Source: Amblyornis subalaris (Eukaryota; Chordata; Aves; Passeriformes; Ptilonorhynchidae). From it: DNA of 64,000 bases. The stretch covers positions 938,062-1,002,061 of the forward strand of contig JACAXG010000130.1 of the NCBI GenBank assembly GCA_018881555.1. The letters are read 5' to 3'. How positions within the stretch are numbered: position 1 is the first letter of the stretch; the number at the start of each line of letters is the position of its first letter. The translations under genes were made by a program, and so were the position numbers. The notes beneath the pieces were generated by a model. The model searched no databases. It was given only the letters and a program-made list of their open reading frames with translations, and was not told where the DNA came from. This document shows positions 15,101 through 21,100 of the stretch, piece by piece.

Positions 15101-18100
15101 TCTGGCAGGGAGGTGAATTTAGATTTGCGCTCATCGTGGCCCTTTTTGTAGACAATCTGAAAATAGGAAAGAAATAAACCTTTACTTGAGCACCACAACG
15201 TTTAACTCTGCTACCACCACATGAACAGGAGTTCTGCCCACAGCCCCTGCAGCAGCAACTCTTTCAGTCTGTGTTTTACTGGTGAACTCCTGAACATCTG
15301 CAAAATTCACTGAAATTTGAAGTGAGAGCTGCAATCCCCTGTTGAAGAGTTCTATGTATCCAAATATAAGCAAATCCCAGAGTCTCACCAATTCCTGACT
15401 TTTCTTATCCCTTTTTTGGAGGCAGATTTGCAGGCCACAATAGTGAACTGGACTTTGAGACAACCCAGAATTTCTGCATTTGGAGAGATACTCAATGTCT
15501 TCTTACTGATCTAATAAATTAATTATTTCATTCATTCCTAATGCAGCATCAAATGGCCAACAGATTTACACTCTAATACGCTCTACCTTGTACTGTAATA
15601 TCGAGTACATATTTTTCTATTAAACACCACTTCCATCAGAGCTATCAGAGCACACTCTCACACTTTTATTTTCTGTTCCATTATGAAGCTTTTGCATCCA
15701 ATCAAAGTCCACCAGGACATCTCCCAAGTTACTCTGTAACCCAAAACTGCCTTTGATATTTACATGCAAAGATCTGCTTTGGTACTTACATCACTGAGAG
15801 TCTTCTGAGCCTGTGCCACCCTTCTGAGCTCNGGGCTGTCGTTGTAGGGATAGAACAGTGTCTTGTCTGCATCCCAGTCTTCGGTATAGAGTTTCTAAAA
15901 ATCAGAAAAAGACCAGAACGCTCATTATTAATTAATTTCTGGCTTTGAAAGCTTCTTTCACTTCAGCTGCTTAGACCTGTGATTATTTTTTCTTACCTTG
16001 CTGAACATTGCTGTGTTTTTTATNGCATTCACAAGCTCTGGAGCATCAGGGGGAAGCAGGTACTTGTCCTTATTCTCCTCCCAGTTCTGTTTATATAATA
16101 CCTGGAAGGAAAGATCAGCAAGTTGGTCATTCTATCACTAAAAAAATATTTACTTTTGTGAATTAATTGCCTGCTCGAAAGAATTTTTTCAAAGTGAAAG
16201 TCTCACACCAGTGACTTCGGAAGACAGCAACTGGAAATAAATTTATGATGATATTTATATTTGCCTTATCAACTTCTCTGCTATCCCTCCCTGTGCTTCT
16301 AAAATGATGTATAAATGTTGCTTTAGCACCCTGAGCTCAAAACTTTTTTCTTATCAGTAACCCCAGGGTCCACTAATGTTGGGAAAGTCAGAACCCACTC
16401 ACCTTGCTCACTTGCTGTGACACTTTCTTTGCATGTTCTATATCCTTGGCCTTTTCATCCACGTGGCAAATGGTTCTGGCAACTTCCCCAGCCATGCGGT
16501 ATTTAACCTGGAGCACAACAAAATGCACTCATTCTACAGAAAANCTGACTGGGTTTTAGAAAGAAAAAATCAGAATATTGACATCTTCACCCTTAATATC
16601 AACACCTAGAACCTGGATGAACCTAGAAACAGAGTCTATAGAAACAAACAGATGNTGTGAATGACCTAAAGGGAGAAATGCAGCTCTGAGATGGTTTCAA
16701 GAGATGGGAATCCGAGTTAGAGGTGGTGCCTTCAGAGCTCTTTCTGAGAGCACTTCCACCCTGTATAATGAGATCCCCATGCTATGCAGTGCAGCTCCAT
16801 TTCCCAGGCCATTCCCATGTAAACATTGGCTGCAGTGTCCAAACTAATATAAACCCATTGCCATGGCAAACCAGCACCTTGGATGGAATTATAACTTCTT
16901 ATCTAACATTTAAAATCGAGACTTAATTTGCTTCTTTCCAACTTGCTAAATATTGTTTTCTTTCGCAGTTGTCACCCACCTCACTGAGCTGGTCCTGCAC
17001 TTTCTTGATCCTCCGAATTTCTGGGGTATCAATTGTGGAAGCATATGGCTTTCCTCTTTCTTTTCTAAATTTTTCTTTGTACTTGTTCTGGAAGAAAACA
17101 ATAATAAAATAATTAAGACATATCCTAGAGCTCTGGAAGAACTGTATTAGCAATTATTGCCATATTTATCTGGTAAGAATATGAATTTGGAGCAGATTAT
17201 ACAATAATACAAATTAGCATTACTCAATTGCATTTGCCAGTTGAGTTTCTTCCATCTGACGCAACAGAAAAAATCCAGCTCTAATTTTAACCTGGTTTGG
17301 ATCACCTCTAATTTATTATATTCTCTCCACGAGCTTAGTTTTGCTGAATTTAGTTATTTGCAATATAACTATCGAACAACCCCCACGAGATACTTTTAAA
17401 GCTGGCGATCCTCAAGAAATAAAAGACGTGGGACAACCTACCTCGCTGAATAGGTCCTTCATTTTATTACTGTGTTCCAGGTAAGGTGTCAAAAACTTGG
17501 ATGGGTCCACTTTTGTCCGTATGGTCTTCTTCCTGACTGGAGGGGCTGCATCCTCCCCGGAGGGCTGGGTGTGCTCAGCTGTGTAGGTGGTGGTGNTGGT
17601 GGTCTCAGGAGCTGAGTACTCTATGCTGGTGGTCTCAGGAGCTGAGTAGTCTGTGCTGATGGTCTCAGTGTACTCAGTGACCACCTGGGGATTAAAAACG
17701 ATAAATTATCACTTGCTTTATAGCTGGAAAAGGTCATTAGGGTAAGCATTTTTCACCCCCCCGAGCTGGTAAAAGGATGCTCTGCTCACATCCAGATCCA
17801 CGTGCAGACAGAAAATCTGGGACACTTCTCCTACTGGGATTACTTCTTATCACCCACCCTAAAAAAAAGCCACAAAGAATGAAGAGTCTGGCTGGTTCCT
17901 GCATCAAACTCATGGAATTATTCTCCAGAGGATCTGGGAGAGTGGGGCTCCAGCTGCCTCTGCTCTATCTGCATTAACTTCCAATGACTTTCAATGGTTT
18001 ATATACTTGTTTATCAATATATGCATGCTCCAAGCAATAATTTTAATACTAAGATTCTACTGAAAAGCATCTAAAAATAACTATTACAACTTCAAAGTGA

Positions 18101-21100
18101 GCTCCCAAATCACCCAAGTAAGTGTCAGGTTTTATTTTGTATCAGTTAGCTTTATAAAATATTGCCTTTAAACAGGAATGCATAAAAGTCAGAGTTCTGA
18201 GAGTTATTTGCATCAATAGGAGACAGAGCTGAAAATGCACCAAGAATGAAACATTTAATAACTTTTGTTTATGCATAAGTCCATGCCATAAAGAATATTT
18301 CATGATAGCACAGCAGGGAGTTGGGTTATATCTATTTAATAAGCAGAATTTCAAATTACGGCAATCGCTCCTTGGTGACCCAAATATTTGTTACCAGTGA
18401 CATGAAGAAAAATCTGTAATTTTTCACTGAAATGACACAAAGTGAAGGGAACAGAACTGATACATGCAAACTGATCTTAGATCATCCCACAGCAGGGGGG
18501 GGATAAGAAATAAAATATTAAGCAGCAATTGTTCACTGATATTTGTGTGTTTAATGTGAAAAATTAAACCTCAGAATACAAAAGGCTACTAATTTAGTGT
18601 TACACGTTAATGACATGCATTTATACACTACATGCAGCGTGACAGGGACCTTTACCTCGTGTGGCTCACCCTCCTCAATAACTGTCTCTTCAATGTAGTA
18701 CTTTTAAAAAAAGAGAAAAAAACCCGTTAGGTCAAATCAGGAAATTGTAGCTTCTGTGAAGCTGTTTTAAAACACTTCTGAAGAAACAAGACTTCAGTTC
18801 ACAGGTACTTAGGGAGTCATTTGGTAATTCTAAATATCTGTTCACTTTTTGCATTAATGACTGGATTTTCCCCCCACACATTCCTGATCTAATCATTGTC
18901 CAAATAATAAATGAAGGATCATTATCTAAGGGCTACACTTTGCCCTTAGTAACTCAATGTTCACTGCTCCCCATAACCCTCATGTCTTTCGTGTGTTTAG
19001 AAATAGCTTCGCAAAGGATTTGCTCCACAGCTTTCCAAAGAAAGAAGTGAGGTTGATCGAGCTCCCTGGACCTTCCTTCTTGCCTTTCTTGAAGACCAAA
19101 TCCAGCTGAACGTTGCCCGTGAATGTAGGAATGGAGTTTGTAACGTTTTAAGTCTTTAAGTTCCTCCCAAACGATCTGCTCCTGCTTCCACCTTNAGTAC
19201 ATTTCTTTTGATTGTGATTTTTGCTCAGTCAGGAGCTCCATGNTCCTCCACACCAACCTTCTGCCATTTGACTTCTGCACTTCGGGCTGAACCCTGTGCT
19301 TGGACAAAATCATGCTCGAGGATCACCCAGCTATCCTGGCTTTCCTTTGCTGTTTCCCACGGGATCTTCCCTGAACATCCCCAGATTTACTCTTCCAAAA
19401 TCCGGGATTGTAATTCCATTTATCTTGCTCGCTGCTGCTTGAACCTTCAGCTCCATCGTCTTGTGGTGACTGCAGCCATGGCTGCCCTTGACCTTTGCAT
19501 CTTCCATCAGTTCTTGCTTGTTTGTGAGCACCACGTCCAGTGGAGCATCTTTCCCAGCCAGGACAACGGATTTGGGAAAGGATCTGGAGCACCAGGAGCG
19601 GCTGAGGGAGCNGGGAAAGNGGCTCAGCCGGGACAAAAGGAGGCTCAGANGGGACCCTCTGNCTCTGNACAACTCCCTGANAGGAGGGGGCAGCCAGGTG
19701 GGGCTCTGCTCCCAGGGAATACTCGACAGGACAATAGGAAACAGCCTCNAGTTGTGCCAGGGGAGGTTTTTGTCGGCTATCGGGAAAAATTTATTCCCCT
19801 CCCGGCACTTCCCGCCCGCGGCCGCGCGGTGGCGCCGTCCCGCGGCAAATGGCGGCCGCGCTGAGGGAGCCGCCGGCCCCGGCCCGGGCCATGGCCCTCC
19901 GGCACTGCCCCGCTCAGAAATGACGGGAAAAAGCATTTAAAGACGTGCATCCTCACGCTGCTGGAACCAGCACCCGCTGCGTGCGTCATGTGCTTANCTG
20001 CCACAAAGAGAACATGGAAAATGCGCGCGGTTTATGTTGGAAAATGTCCTCAGCGATATTTGCTCGGAGTCACTTGCCTAAACNGCGGGAGCGGAAAGCC
20101 CTTCGAATGGAGACCTAAAAAAAAATTCCTGTTAAAATTTAAGCTCCTTTCCCAGAGCTCTTCATCAAAGTTAGTTCAAGGGACCAGTCCGTACTTTACT
20201 TAAGCTGCGACATATTGGGTTGTTTTGAGGTGATTTCTGCTCAATAGCGCAGACCATGCTGGAGCCACCTTCCACACCTTTCACAAAACCTTCCACAAAC
20301 TTTGTACAAACCTTCCACAAAATCCTTCCACAAACTTTCTACAAAACCTTCTACAAAATTTCCCACAAAACCTCCCACAAATCCCTTCCACCAACTTTCT
20401 ACAAAACCTGCCACAAAACCCTCTGCAAAACCTTCCACAAACTTCCTACAAAACCTCCCACAAACTTTCTACAAAACCTTCCACAAAACCTTCCACAAAA
20501 CCTTCCTCAAAACCTTCCTCAAAACCTCAAGTAACTCAGCAGCAAAAGTTTGTGCCCTTCACTGTGGAGTTTTGCACATCCCAAGACAGCTACAACATCA
20601 AGTAGAGGCTCGTAATTCCAAAGAAAGTAAAAAAATAGCATCTTAAAATCCTTGGTGTTGCCTCAGCCGCTGAATATTCAATGATCATTTCCTGCTCTTT
20701 CAGAAGATGAATTTCTCATAGAACTCGTAGGTTTAAAATCTTGGATTCATACAGGAGTTAAGAAAATTCTGGAAAGGCTTATACTGCCTTAAAATTGTAC
20801 CAGAAGCTGTTGTTCNTCTTTTATTTAACATCTCACCACGAGTATCCCAAGGAAAGCTACTAAAGCAGTGCCACCTCGGTCTGCCCGAGGGATGTGGTTA
20901 CAGCAAGGTGGTCATTGAAAATTAAAAACAAAGGGTGAAATGGGGCTGTGTGGACAAAAAGCCCAACATACCTTGATTGCAGCTGGAATAAATAAACAAT
21001 GAGAGCGAATAAATACCTATTTCAGACAGCATACAATGCTCAGGAAGCATAAAGATGATTACAAGTAATGTGGTAATAAGAAATTTAATGAAGGGTCGGT

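Noticed and set aside
20241..20646. ORFs of 65-114 codons rich in Lys/Pro/Thr or Phe/Val/Glu
   Set aside because: They are frames kept open by the 12-bp minisatellite.
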